This document shows, piece after piece, positions 52,400 to 64,000 of a DNA stretch of 64,000 nucleotides. Both the position numbers and the translations under genes were made by a program. Within the stretch, counting starts at the first letter, position 1; the number at the start of each line of letters is the position of its first letter. Under the pieces are notes generated by a model that worked only from the letters and a program-made list of their open reading frames with translations, did no database searches and was not told the DNA's origin. The stretch is taken from positions 3,038,001-3,102,000 of the forward strand of contig NZ_JBBOBR010000001.1 in the NCBI RefSeq assembly GCF_038002165.1, in the 5' to 3' direction. The DNA is from Cytobacillus sp. FSL H8-0458. GTDB taxonomy: Bacteria; Bacillota; Bacilli; Bacillales; Cytobacillaceae.

Positions 52400-53325
52400 T
52401 TATAGTTTTAAACCTTTGAGAGCTCCATATGCCTTATGCTTTTTTTCTAAATCTGTTCCCCAAAGGTTTACATACCTCTTTGTAACTGTGATATCTGTAT
52501 GTCCTAGAAGATACATGAGGGAGAATGCATCTATACCTGACATAATCATTCGTTTGGCCATTGTATGCCTAAAAGTATGTGGGCTTACTCTTTTGCTTAT
52601 TTGAGCCTGGCTACCATACTTTGTGAATCTTGTTTGGATGCTATGAGGATTTAGTTCGCCTTCATCTCGATTTATGAATAAACTTTCTGTTTCAACTTGA
52701 CCTCTGATTTTAATGTATCTCTTAACCTGTTCCTGTGTAATTTCTGATAAATAGACAGTTCTTTCAAATGAGTTTTTTGTCTTACGTATAATAACCGTGT
52801 TACCCCTTATATCTTCCACTTCAATTCCTACAAGCTCAGATAGTCTTATACCAGTATCTAAAAACACCAGTAAGATTACTTCGTCTCTAAACGAAACAAA
52901 GGACTTCTGCTTCCTCATTACCGCAATTAACTTTTCAATTTCACGATCATCCAAAGTTTCAATTGTCTTTTGTCTGTCTCTAAGTAATTTGATGTTCTTC
53001 ATTGGATTTACTTCAATAACCTTGTTCTTAAAAAGGAAGTTATAAAAAGCTCTTAATGCTCGTAAACGAATATTGATTGTTGTTACTTTCATTAACTCTT
53101 TACTTTTAATGAAAGAATCTCTATATCCTTCTGATGACATTCAACGAGCTGCTTACCAATAATCTTAATTGCAGCATGAAATTCATTTTTGTAGTAAGTC
53201 ACTGTTGCAGGTCTAAGGTTCCTTAAATAACAGTCATTAAAGAACCTTTCAAATGCTTCTTCATCGTTAATCTTCTTTTTTATTATCCGAAGTTCTTCTG
53301 CTGATAATTCCTGTCTTCTAGCCAT
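52400..53325 (-). pseudogene. tyrosine integrase gene broken by a frameshift
   Basis: A site-specific recombinase of about 300 residues read in two frames. The first piece (53325 down to 53092) has the N-terminal SAM-like DNA-binding domain; the second (from about 53100 to 52400) has the catalytic domain with Arg in TGIRLSELVG, HTFRH, GHTD and the nucleophile in TKRYVNLWG. Adding one A to the AAAA run near 53104 restores one continuous frame through LKSKELMKVTT. This could be a true one-base deletion that fixes the element in place, or a sequencing error. It lies next to the intact tRNA att site. Confidence 0.85.
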
Positions 53326-53336
53326 TACTACCTCCT

Positions 53337-53361
53337 ACGCACACGATTCGACGCACACGAT
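53337..53361. promoter_or_regulatory. candidate integrase arm-type sites
   Basis: ACGCACACGAT occurs twice (53337-53347, 53351-53361) and AACACGA in inverse orientation nearby; the att core contains AACACGATT. Such repeats beside an integrase gene are typical arm sites. Confidence 0.5.
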
Positions 53362-53393
53362 TATTGATTATATTTGTCGTGTTAGAAGGCAAA

Positions 53394-53428
53394 GAAAAAA
53401 GACCCTGACATAACGTCAGAGTCTTGAT
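53394..53428 (-). terminator. element-supplied terminator of the tRNA operon
   Basis: GACTCTGACG/TGTCAGGGTC hairpin followed by TTTTTTC on the minus strand, 17 bp beyond tRNA-Leu(CAA). It replaces the original terminator now at 39335-39367. Confidence 0.85.
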
Positions 53429-53444
53429 TCATAAAGCTTTTTGA

Positions 53445-53526
53445 TACCGGTGGCCGGGGTCGAACCGGCACTCCTTGCGGAACACGATTTTGAGTCGTGC
53501 GCGTCTGCCAATTCCGCCACACCGGC
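53445..53526 (-). tRNA. tRNA-Leu(CAA), hybrid with element-derived 3' half
   Basis: A complete class II tRNA with long variable arm and anticodon CAA. The att core covers the anticodon 3' side; the variable arm, T arm and acceptor 3' strand come from the element, while the 5' half is host. No CCA is encoded. Confidence 0.93.
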
Positions 53527-53549
53527 ATATTAAAATGGAGTAAATCTTG

Positions 53550-53638
53550 TGGTGCCGAGGACCGGAATCGAACCGGTACGGTAGTCACCTACCGCAGGAT
53601 TTTAAGTCCTGTGCGTCTGCCAGTTCCGCCACCCCGGC
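53550..53638 (-). tRNA. tRNA-Leu(UAA)
   Basis: Class II tRNA with acceptor GCCGGGG/CCTCGGC, loop CTTAAAA giving anticodon UAA, long variable arm and encoded CCA. Confidence 0.95.
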
Positions 53639-53666
53639 GTGTATCAGCGAATCAAGATTTAAATTA

Positions 53667-53740
<74 letters not shown>

Positions 53741-53758
53741 ATAAAAACAATGAAATTC

Positions 53759-53833
53759 TGGAGCGGAAGACGGGATTCGAACCCGCGACCCCCACCTTGG
53801 CAAGGTGATGTTCTACCACTGAACTACTTCCGC
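53759..53833 (-). tRNA. tRNA-Gly(GCC)
   Basis: Acceptor GCGGAAG/CTTCCGC, loop TTGCCAA, anticodon GCC, encoded CCA. Confidence 0.95.
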
Positions 53834-53837
53834 AAAA

Positions 53838-53912
53838 TGGCTGGGCTAGCAGGATTCGAACCTGCGAGTGACGGAGTCAAAGTCCGGTGCCTTACCGCTT
53901 GGCTATAGCCCA
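53838..53912 (-). tRNA. tRNA-Gln(UUG)
   Basis: Acceptor TGGGCTA/TAGCCCA, loop CTTTGAC, anticodon UUG, encoded CCA. Confidence 0.95.
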
Positions 53913-53970
53913 ATGAACGTTTCATAATACATTTATATGAGAGTTACACTTGTACTGTTACATTAAAATA

Positions 53971-54047
53971 TGGGGCGACTGATGGGAATCGAACCCACGA
54001 GTGTCGGAGCCACAATCCGATGCGTTAACCACTTCGCCACAGCCGCC
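53971..54047 (-). tRNA. tRNA-His(GUG)
   Basis: Extra 5' G pairing with C73 as usual for tRNA-His, loop TTGTGGC, anticodon GUG, encoded CCA. Confidence 0.95.
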
Positions 54048-54057
54048 ATAATAATAT

Positions 54058-54131
54058 TGGCAGGGGTAGTAGGAATCGAACCCACATCAAAGGTTTTGGA
54101 GACCTTCGTTTTACCATTAAACTATACCCCT
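54058..54131 (-). tRNA. tRNA-Trp(CCA)
   Basis: Acceptor AGGGGTA/TACCCCT, loop CTCCAAA, anticodon CCA, encoded 3' CCA. Confidence 0.95.
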
Positions 54132-54138
54132 ATATAAA

Positions 54139-54222
54139 TGGTGGAGGGGGGCAGATTCGAACTGCCGAACCCGAAGGAGCGGATTTACAGTCCGCCGCGT
54201 TTAGCCACTTCGCTACCCCTCC
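54139..54222 (-). tRNA. tRNA-Tyr(GUA)
   Basis: Class II tRNA with long variable arm, loop CTGTAAA, anticodon GUA, encoded CCA. Confidence 0.95.
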
Positions 54223-54239
54223 ATATTAACATAAAAAAA

Positions 54240-54315
<76 letters not shown>

Positions 54316-54331
54316 TAATCACATAACAAGG

Positions 54332-54404
54332 TGGCTCAGGACGGAATCGAACCGCCGACACAAGGATTTTCAGTCCTTTGCTCTACCGACTGAGCTACTG
54401 AGCC
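54332..54404 (-). tRNA. tRNA-Phe(GAA)
   Basis: Acceptor GGCTCAG/CTGAGCC, loop CTGAAAA, anticodon GAA; the CCA end is not encoded. Confidence 0.95.
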
Positions 54405-54501
54405 ATATTAAGATATTTTGCCTAAATAAAATTTGGCTTCGTCCTTCGTCCCGATTTATCAATCGGTACGCTGAAGTCTTTCAAGGCAGCTTATTCGGTC
54501 G

Positions 54502-54531
54502 TGCTCTACCGACTGAGCTACTGAGCCATAT
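54502..54531 (-). pseudogene. partial duplicate of tRNA-Phe 5' end
   Basis: 30 nt identical to 54379-54408 (leader bases, acceptor 5' strand and D arm of tRNA-Phe), lying upstream of the intact gene. The ~93-bp spacer contains GAATAAGCT and CTTCAGCGTACCGATTGA, related to the spacer before tRNA-Met. Confidence 0.85.
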
Positions 54532-54539
54532 ATAAAAAA

Positions 54540-54616
54540 TGGCGGTCCGGACGGGACTCGAACCCGCGACCTCCTGCGTGACAGGCAGGCATTCTAACCA
54601 ACTGAACTACCGGACC
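54540..54616 (-). tRNA. tRNA-Asp(GUC)
   Basis: Acceptor GGTCCGG/CCGGACC, loop CTGTCAC, anticodon GUC, encoded CCA. Confidence 0.95.
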
Positions 54617-54619
54617 GGA

Positions 54620-54693
<74 letters not shown>

Positions 54694-54844
54694 ATAATAG
54701 TATTAATGTGATTTTTCTATGCTCACATTTTGTATTTCATCTCGCAGCTTATTCAATGATGTACCGCCCCCGATTTCAGAAAGATTATTCAAGCAGCAGC
54801 TCAATCGGTGCGCTGAAGTAATTCCTTCGAAGGTTATTCGGGCG

Positions 54845-54864
54845 TGCTCCACCCCGCGATAATA
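54845..54864 (-). pseudogene. partial duplicate of tRNA-fMet 5' end
   Basis: 20 nt identical to 54680-54699 (leader, acceptor 5' strand and part of the D arm of tRNA-fMet). It is separated from the intact gene by about 145 bp carrying CTTCAGCGCACCGATTGA and GAATAAGCT. Confidence 0.8.
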
Positions 54865-54872
54865 AAATAATA

Positions 54873-54948
54873 TGGTGGAGGATGACGGGATCGAACCGCC
54901 GACCCTCTGCTTGTAAGGCAGATGCTCTCCCAGCTGAGCTAATCCTCC
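54873..54948 (-). tRNA. tRNA-Val(UAC)
   Basis: Acceptor GGAGGAT/ATCCTCC, loop CTTACAA, anticodon UAC, encoded CCA. Confidence 0.95.
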
Positions 54949-54952
54949 AAAA

Positions 54953-55027
54953 TGGTGACCCCTACGGGATTCGAACCCGTGTTACCGCCGTGAAAGGGCG
55001 GTGTCTTAACCGCTTGACCAAGGGGCC
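54953..55027 (-). tRNA. tRNA-Glu(UUC)
   Basis: Acceptor GGCCCCT/AGGGGTC, loop CTTTCAC, anticodon UUC, encoded CCA. Confidence 0.95.
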
Positions 55028-55042
55028 AATATGAAATTAAAA

Positions 55043-55133
55043 TGGCGGAGAGCAAGGGATTTGAACCCTTGATACGCGGTTAGCGTATACACGATTTCCA
55101 ATCGTGCTCCTTCGGCCACTCGGACAGCTCTCC
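55043..55133 (-). tRNA. tRNA-Ser(GGA)
   Basis: Class II tRNA with long variable arm, loop TTGGAAA, anticodon GGA, encoded CCA. Confidence 0.95.
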
Positions 55134-55136
55134 ATT

Positions 55137-55211
55137 TGGCTCCGCAGGTAGGATTCGAACCTACGACCGTTCGGTTAACAGCCGAATGCTCTACCACTGA
55201 GCTACTGCGGA
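55137..55211 (-). tRNA. tRNA-Asn(GUU)
   Basis: Acceptor TCCGCAG/CTGCGGA, loop CTGTTAA, anticodon GUU, encoded CCA. It is the first tRNA after 5S. Confidence 0.95.
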
Positions 55212-55231
55212 ATAATGATATTTGTAAAACA

Positions 55232-55348
<117 letters not shown>

Positions 55349-55477
55349 CTATTTTTTCAGAGACAAGTATTATTATACCGTCTTTCTATCATTTTTCAAG
55401 AGGAAATTTACTTTTTTTCGTTCCCTCAAAACTAGATAATGCATGAAGAAGTATTTGCCGAGTATTCACCAATGACT

Positions 55478-55603
55478 TGTCTAGCTTCGGCTCCTAACTT
55501 CTCGGCCGTTTCGATCCGTCCCTCCAAATCCCAAAACCAGGATTTGAATGGCCGGCTCTCCAACGTCTCTCGAAGTTGAACAGTCGCCTCCGCTTTTCGT
55601 TTT
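55478..55603. repeat. Bacillus-type intergenic repeat between 23S and 5S
   Basis: A segment running from CTAGCTTCGGCTCC through AAACCAGGATTTGAATGGCC to GCCTCCGCTTTTCG. Similar sequence modules are dispersed through Bacillaceae genomes. It contains nested inverted repeats; no gene. Confidence 0.5.
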
Positions 55604-60388
<4,785 letters not shown>

Positions 60389-60521
60389 AAGAGTTGATTA
60401 AGCTCGAGTTGTCTTTTCATAAAAGACTAATGATTTAAACGTTGACGTTTTTGTTCGTTCAGTTTTCAAAGATCAATTTCTCTTGTTATATTTTACCTAA
60501 TCGCTTAGAAGCGACTTTATC

Positions 60522-60551
60522 AATATAACATGTGTTGATTTTATCTGTCAA
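60522..60551 (-). promoter_or_regulatory. rRNA operon promoter P2
   Basis: TTGACA, 18 nt, TATATT on the minus strand, about 130 bp before 16S. Confidence 0.75.
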
Positions 60552-60617
60552 CACTTTTTTTAAAGTTATCCGTCGTCTGTGAAAATGTTTTTCGTTCATA
60601 TCGCAGCGACGGATATA

Positions 60618-60646
60618 AATATAACAAGGATTTAAATAAAGGTCAA
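60618..60646 (-). promoter_or_regulatory. rRNA operon promoter P1
   Basis: TTGACC, 17 nt, TATATT on the minus strand; tandem with P2 as usual for Bacillus rrn operons. Confidence 0.75.
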
Positions 60647-60663
60647 TAGATTTTAAAGTTTTT

Positions 60664-61539
60664 TTACGATAATTTTTTTTTGAGTTTGTAATACCTGTGA
60701 TAAATTCCTTGACCTTTTGTTTCTATGTTTACTACTTCTATGAAATGCTTATCAATCAAATACTCAAGAAGCATGCTTAAGTCAACCGCATAAAGATGAA
60801 GTTCATCATGGTTCATAATATCGTGGATGGACCATTCTTCTTTCTCAGCAAGCACATCAGCAAGATGACTGATTCCTTGTTTCGTTCTCGAATGGATTAA
60901 AAATTCACTTGCAAGGAACAGCAGCTCCAGCCTTTTTTCAAGCGGCTCCTGGCTATTCACCAATTCTTCATACAGTTTCATTATTTCAGGCTCAATTTGC
61001 TTTACCTGATTCCAGACAGTTACTTCCGGATGGAATCCATTTTCGATAACAGCAAGCCTGGCCAGATGATGAAGGGAATGAACAATATGGTTATAGGCAT
61101 CAAAATAATGGCGGTTCTCAAAGAAGGCTTTGCCATCCATATATCGTCTGATCAGCTTGGCAAACTCAAGCCCCATTTTTAATTTTCGCCCATAGAATGG
61201 AAACTCTCTTAATTCCACCTTCAGGTTATGAATATATTCATTTCGGTCAAATAGAACTTTTCCATTATAGAGCCAGTCAAAGATTTTCCGGTTCGACCCC
61301 AGCAGGATCCATTCGCGAAGCTGCTTATCTGTCACGATATGAAGGGCCGCTTTTTTATCTTTATATGTGTAATGTTTAACAAATACAGGTTCATCTGCTT
61401 CCTCAACAAGGATCAGCAGTACAGCATCAAATGTATCAGTAGCAGGAATAGCCTTTTGCATTTTTTCGGTCATAATCACGCCTAGAGTGTTTGTCTGGCT
61501 TGCCCGTTCCTGGTATATAGGACGGAGAATATCTTCCAT
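60664..61539 (-). CDS. ygxA: YgxA nucleotidyltransferase-like protein
   Basis: A 291-residue protein equivalent to B. subtilis YgxA, which occupies the same place between perR/ygzB and the rRNA operon. The first ~110 residues have a nucleotidyltransferase-like fold annotation in the family, followed by helical domains (FAKLIRRYMDGKAFFENRHYFDAYNHIVHSLHHLARLAVIE). The function is unknown; no clear GS-DxD catalytic pair could be seen, so activity is uncertain. Confidence 0.85.
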   Translation of the reverse strand: MEDILRPIYQERASQTNTLGVIMTEKMQKAIPATDTFDAVLLILVEEADEPVFVKHYTYKDKKAALHIVTDKQLREWILLGSNRKIFDWLYNGKVLFDRNEYIHNLKVELREFPFYGRKLKMGLEFAKLIRRYMDGKAFFENRHYFDAYNHIVHSLHHLARLAVIENGFHPEVTVWNQVKQIEPEIMKLYEELVNSQEPLEKRLELLFLASEFLIHSRTKQGISHLADVLAEKEEWSIHDIMNHDELHLYAVDLSMLLEYLIDKHFIEVVNIETKGQGIYHRYYKLKKKLS

Positions 61540-61689
61540 CATAATTCCTCCATTTTATTGATAGCGTATATCTTCGACAATTATAAATGAAATCCTTCCT
61601 AAAGGTGAGACATTTTTCGACACCATTCTATATTAATATTTATTTCAGCAAAAGGAGTGTGGTATAGTTAGTTTTTAGGAGGGAGCAGT

Positions 61690-62046
61690 ATGGCTAAGTA
61701 CTCAAATAAAATCAATAAGATTCGTACATTTGCCCTTAGTTTAATTTTTATCGGATTTATCGTTATGTATCTCGGAATATTCTTTAGGAATTCCGCTCTG
61801 CTCATGACAATATTTATGCTTCTTGGAATGCTCTGCATTCTTGCCAGCACCGGTGTTTATTTTTGGATCGGCATGCTTTCAACAAAAACCGTGCAGGTGG
61901 TTTGCCCGAATTGCGGAAAACACACAAAGATGCTTGGCCGCGTTGATATGTGCATGTACTGCAATGAACCTTTGACGCTTGATCCAAATCTTGAGGGCGC
62001 TGAATTTGATGAAAAATACAACAAAAAAAATACGAAGCAGAGCTGA
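61690..62046 (+). CDS. ygzB: YgzB-family membrane protein
   Basis: A 118-residue protein with two membrane helices (about 17-38 and 42-66), then a zinc-ribbon-like tail with CPNCGKHTK and CMYCNEPL. This is the YgzB family, next to perR in Bacillus. AGGAGGGAG precedes the ATG. Function unknown. Confidence 0.9.
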   Translation: MAKYSNKINKIRTFALSLIFIGFIVMYLGIFFRNSALLMTIFMLLGMLCILASTGVYFWIGMLSTKTVQVVCPNCGKHTKMLGRVDMCMYCNEPLTLDPNLEGAEFDEKYNKKNTKQS

Positions 62047-62077
62047 TTTTTCTCTAGCTTCCATATTCAAGTTCAAA

Positions 62078-62107
62078 ATGACCGGCTCCAGACAGCCGGT
62101 TTTTTAT
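62078..62107 (+). terminator. terminator of ygzB
   Basis: ACCGGCT/AGCCGGT hairpin followed by TTTTTATT. Confidence 0.85.
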
Positions 62108-62119
62108 TGGATTAAAAAT

Positions 62120-62155
62120 AAAAAGCTGACAGCAAAGCGCCGGCAGCTTTAAAAT
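62120..62155 (-). terminator. terminator of perR
   Basis: AAAGCTG..GCGC...CAGCTTT stem followed by TTATTTTT on the minus strand. Confidence 0.7.
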
Positions 62156-62157
62156 TA

Positions 62158-62601
62158 TTAGTGAGCTTCTTTACTTGCACAATCCGGACATGTTCCGTAA
62201 ATCTCCATTCGATGATGGCTGATTTTAAAACCTGTAACATGCGAAGCAAGGTGCTCTACTTCATCCAGGCCAGGATAGTGAAAGTCTACAATCTTGCCGC
62301 AACTTTCACAAATGACATGATAATGATGAGTGGTTACAAAATCGAAGCGGCTAGATGCGTCACCATATGTCAGTTCCTTTACCAGGCCAACCTCACGGAA
62401 TACTCGTAAATTATTGTAAACTGTTGCCACACTCATATTTGGGAATTTCCCCTCTAATGCTTTGTAAATATCGTCAGCAGTCGGGTGTGACATGGAGTTT
62501 ATTAAATATTCAAGTATCGCATGACGCTGCGGAGTGATACGAACTCCAGTGTCTTTTAAAGTATCCAGCGCCTCTTTTAATTCCATATGCGCCACCGCCA
62601 T
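62158..62601 (-). CDS. perR: peroxide-sensing repressor PerR
   Basis: A Fur-family metalloregulator of 147 residues that represses peroxide-stress and iron/haem genes until metal-catalysed oxidation of its histidines by H2O2. It reads closely like B. subtilis Per[16 protein letters not shown] at the start of the DNA-binding domain, [22 protein letters not shown] with the sensing histidines and the first structural-zinc CxxC, and GTCPDC as the second CxxC. The start at 62601 follows AGAGGTG. A Per box lies 30 bp upstream. Confidence 0.97.
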   Translation of the reverse strand: MAVAHMELKEALDTLKDTGVRITPQRHAILEYLINSMSHPTADDIYKALEGKFPNMSVATVYNNLRVFREVGLVKELTYGDASSRFDFVTTHHYHVICESCGKIVDFHYPGLDEVEHLASHVTGFKISHHRMEIYGTCPDCASKEAH

Positions 62602-62630
62602 GCACCTCTTTTCCAACAAATATTCTTACT

Positions 62631-62645
62631 TTATAATCTTTATAA
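62631..62645 (-). promoter_or_regulatory. Per box upstream of perR
   Basis: TTATAATCTTTATAA differs by one base from the Per box consensus TTATAATNATTATAA, consistent with autoregulation. Confidence 0.75.
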
Positions 62646-62703
62646 ATAGTGTACTAATTTTTTACCACATTTGTCAATATTACAAACACCTTAATAGAGG
62701 GAA

Positions 62704-63261
62704 TCAGCTCTTTTCATCGTGCAGTGATTGCTCTCCAGTGCCCAAATGATGATTCACAAATCGCGCAGCAACGAACAGCAGATCAGACAGCCGGTTCAGA
62801 TAGATTAATACGAGCGGATTTACTTCACCACCTAGCGACACCGCACATCGTTCCGCTCTTCTCACAACGGTTCTCGCTACATGGAATGCCGCTCCTGCAG
62901 GATGACCGCCGGGCAAAATAAAGTTATTCAGTACAGTAAGATCAGCTTCCCACTCATCAATTCGCTTTTCCATGAAGGTGATATCTTCTTCCTTTATCGT
63001 CCATTTAACTTCTTTTCCTGCGGGGGTTGCCAGCTCTGCTCCTGCATGGAACAAGTCAGTCTGTACTTTATGAAATACCTGTTCCGCTTTTTCTTTACCG
63101 CTGAAATACTCGCTTCTTAAATGGCTTAAGGCCAATCCAATCATGGAATTCGCTTCATCACATGAACCGTAGGCCTCTACGCGAATGTCATTCTTACTGA
63201 CTCTCTGCCCATATATTAGTGACGTTGTCCCCTCATCTCCCGTTTTGGTATAAATTCTCAT
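62704..63261 (-). CDS. cob(I)alamin adenosyltransferase, PduO type
   Basis: Transfers the adenosyl group of ATP to cobalamin. The 185-residue protein has the PduO-type N-terminal ATP site IYTKTGDEGTTSLIYGQRVSK, the block FILPGGHPAGAAFHVARTVVRRAER, and YLNRLSDLLFVAARF near the end. It corresponds to YvqK of Bacillus. The start at 63261 lies behind GAGGG, and the stop codon of the dehydrogenase upstream lies 1 bp before its ATG, so the two are coupled. Confidence 0.94.
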   Translation of the reverse strand: MRIYTKTGDEGTTSLIYGQRVSKNDIRVEAYGSCDEANSMIGLALSHLRSEYFSGKEKAEQVFHKVQTDLFHAGAELATPAGKEVKWTIKEEDITFMEKRIDEWEADLTVLNNFILPGGHPAGAAFHVARTVVRRAERCAVSLGGEVNPLVLIYLNRLSDLLFVAARFVNHHLGTGEQSLHDEKS

Positions 63262-63262
63262 T

Positions 63263-64000
63263 TCAATACCCTCTTTCAAGATCGATCGCATTCATATAAT
63301 CTTTGTTATTTTTTATATATGTATGAAGGTTATGCTTAAAAATTTCAAAAGATCTCGGTAAATAGTTTTTTGTTCGGCTTGACAGGTGAGGTGTGACCGT
63401 TACATTATCCATTCTCCAGAAAGGATGCCCTTCAGGCAGAGGCTCTTTTTCAAAAACGTCTAGATACGCATGTGAAAGCTGGTTTTTTTCAAGTGCAGAT
63501 AGAAGCACTTTCTCCTCAACAAGATCTCCTCTTCCTATATTCATAAAAACAGCAGAATTCTTCATAGCAGAGAAATGCTTATCTTTTAACAGATGTTTAG
63601 TTTCAGGCGTGCTCGGAAGGACAGAAACGATAAAATCAGCTTCAGGAAGGACATGGGTAAGCCTGCTGACTGGAAAAACACGATCCGTCCATGCGTTTTC
63701 CCGGCCGCTCCTATTCACTCCAGCCACTTTCATTCCAAAGCATTTGGCGAGTCTTGCAATCTCTCCCCCTATTGCACCTACACCGATAATTAATAAAGTT
63801 TTTCCATGCAGCTCATCCATTGGCAGATTACGATTCCAAACTTCTGCCTTTTCATTTTCAGCCAGCAATGCTCTTTGTTTAACATGCCCTAACATAGTTC
63901 CAAGCGCAAATTCAGCCATGGGGATTTTATGGATTCCTCTTGCATTTGTAATTAAGATGCCTTTCTCCCTGCAGGTTTCCAAAGGCATTTCATCCATTCC
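63263..64000 (-). CDS. D-isomer-specific 2-hydroxyacid dehydrogenase, partial
   Basis: The C-terminal ~245 residues of an NAD-dependent D-2-hydroxyacid dehydrogenase; the 5' end lies outside the window. The Rossmann motif is LLIIGVGAIGGEIARLAKC, the conserved arginine/glutamate regions are VSVLPSTPETKHLL and NIGRGDLVEEKVL, and the catalytic histidine would be in VTPHLSS. The substrate is unknown; it resembles the YoaD/GhrA-type group more than SerA because no C-terminal ACT domain follows. Confidence 0.9.
   Translation of the reverse strand, partial: GMDEMPLETCREKGILITNARGIHKIPMAEFALGTMLGHVKQRALLAENEKAEVWNRNLPMDELHGKTLLIIGVGAIGGEIARLAKCFGMKVAGVNRSGRENAWTDRVFPVSRLTHVLPEADFIVSVLPSTPETKHLLKDKHFSAMKNSAVFMNIGRGDLVEEKVLLSALEKNQLSHAYLDVFEKEPLPEGHPFWRMDNVTVTPHLSSRTKNYLPRSFEIFKHNLHTYIKNNKDYMNAIDLERGY

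Larger units (their letters stand above)
39409..53496. mobile_element. 14-kb satellite-like integrative element in tRNA-Leu(CAA)
   Basis: Bounded by an 18-bp direct repeat (39409-39426 and 53479-53496) inside a tRNA-Leu gene, with an integrase gene next to the intact tRNA. The interior is visibly more AT-rich than the flanks. It carries replication-initiator-like, capsid/protease, tail and anti-phage genes but no terminase, portal, lysis or repressor genes. The unit length between corresponding repeat positions is 14,070 bp. It is best described as a phage satellite or capsid-bearing island; it is too small and incomplete for an autonomous phage. Confidence 0.9.

Noticed and set aside
53100..53110. 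Programmed -1 frameshift in the integrase
   Set aside because: The overlap lacks a good X-XXY-YYZ slippery heptamer; a lost A in the homopolymer explains the break more simply, although slippage is not fully excluded.
39409..53496. A complete prophage or a conjugative element
   Set aside because: No terminase, portal, tape measure, lysis, relaxase or type IV secretion genes are present.

Overview
The window looks like a chromosome segment of a low-GC, spore-forming Bacillaceae (Cytobacillus/Mesobacillus/Bacillus-like). The reasons are the perR - ygzB - ygxA - rRNA - 16-tRNA order known from Bacillus subtilis rrnD/trnD, the sporulation genes prkA and yhbH, sigma-B-type promoters, a SAM (S-box) riboswitch and strong GGAGG ribosome binding sites.

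Layout. 1-29.1 kb is ordinary core chromosome: an RluA pseudouridine synthase, GlsB-like stress protein, aldo/keto reductase, HelD, an EF-G-binding FusB-type protein, a DUF47/PiT phosphate transport pair, a RocB-like M20 hydrolase, a purine permease, cystine transporter TcyP, ProC, 3-methyladenine glycosylase, an S-box-controlled homoserine dehydrogenase, YhbH/PrkA, TrmL and QueG. 29.1 kb holds tRNA-Gly(UCC) with a partial copy of its 5' half. 29.5-39.1 kb is one leftward catabolic operon: two sugar permeases, a lipoprotein binding protein, a YesM/YesN-type two-component pair, a ThuA-domain protein, two Gfo/Idh/MocA dehydrogenases and a TIM-barrel isomerase, behind a promoter overlapped by two cre-like sites.

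39.41-53.49 kb is an AT-rich integrative element of about 14.07 kb, inserted in the last tRNA gene, Leu(CAA), of the rRNA-linked cluster and bounded by an 18-bp att repeat. From the integrase end leftwards it carries a frameshifted tyrosine integrase, a replication-initiator-like gene whose promoter is overlapped by a LexA/DinR SOS box and opposed by a putative antisense RNA, small genes, a structured non-coding stretch, an origin-like region with repeats, an HK97 prohead protease-major capsid fusion with an internal capsid start, and a TP901-1-type major tail protein. Next come an OLD nuclease plus UvrD-like helicase pair (Gabija-like GajA/GajB), a zinc-ribbon protein with a HEPN-like RNAIGH motif, a 28-residue membrane peptide behind twenty 15-bp repeats, a zinc-finger protein and a GIY-YIG-like protein. 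No terminase, portal, lysis or other morphogenesis genes are visible. The element therefore resembles a phage satellite (capsid-bearing island) that carries defence cargo, rather than a complete prophage.

53.4-60.4 kb, all on the minus strand, is the ribosomal operon 16S-23S-5S followed by 16 tRNAs (Asn, Ser, Glu, Val, fMet, Asp, Phe, Thr, Tyr, Trp, His, Gln, Gly, Cys, Leu, Leu) from tandem promoters. Two of these tRNAs, like the single tRNA-Gly, are preceded by a partial copy of their own 5' end plus about 90-145 bp of related spacer. 60.6-64 kb returns to core genes: ygxA, ygzB, perR with a Per box, a PduO-type adenosyltransferase, and a 2-hydroxyacid dehydrogenase cut by the window end.

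All functions are read from sequence motifs and remembered family features; no database search was possible.
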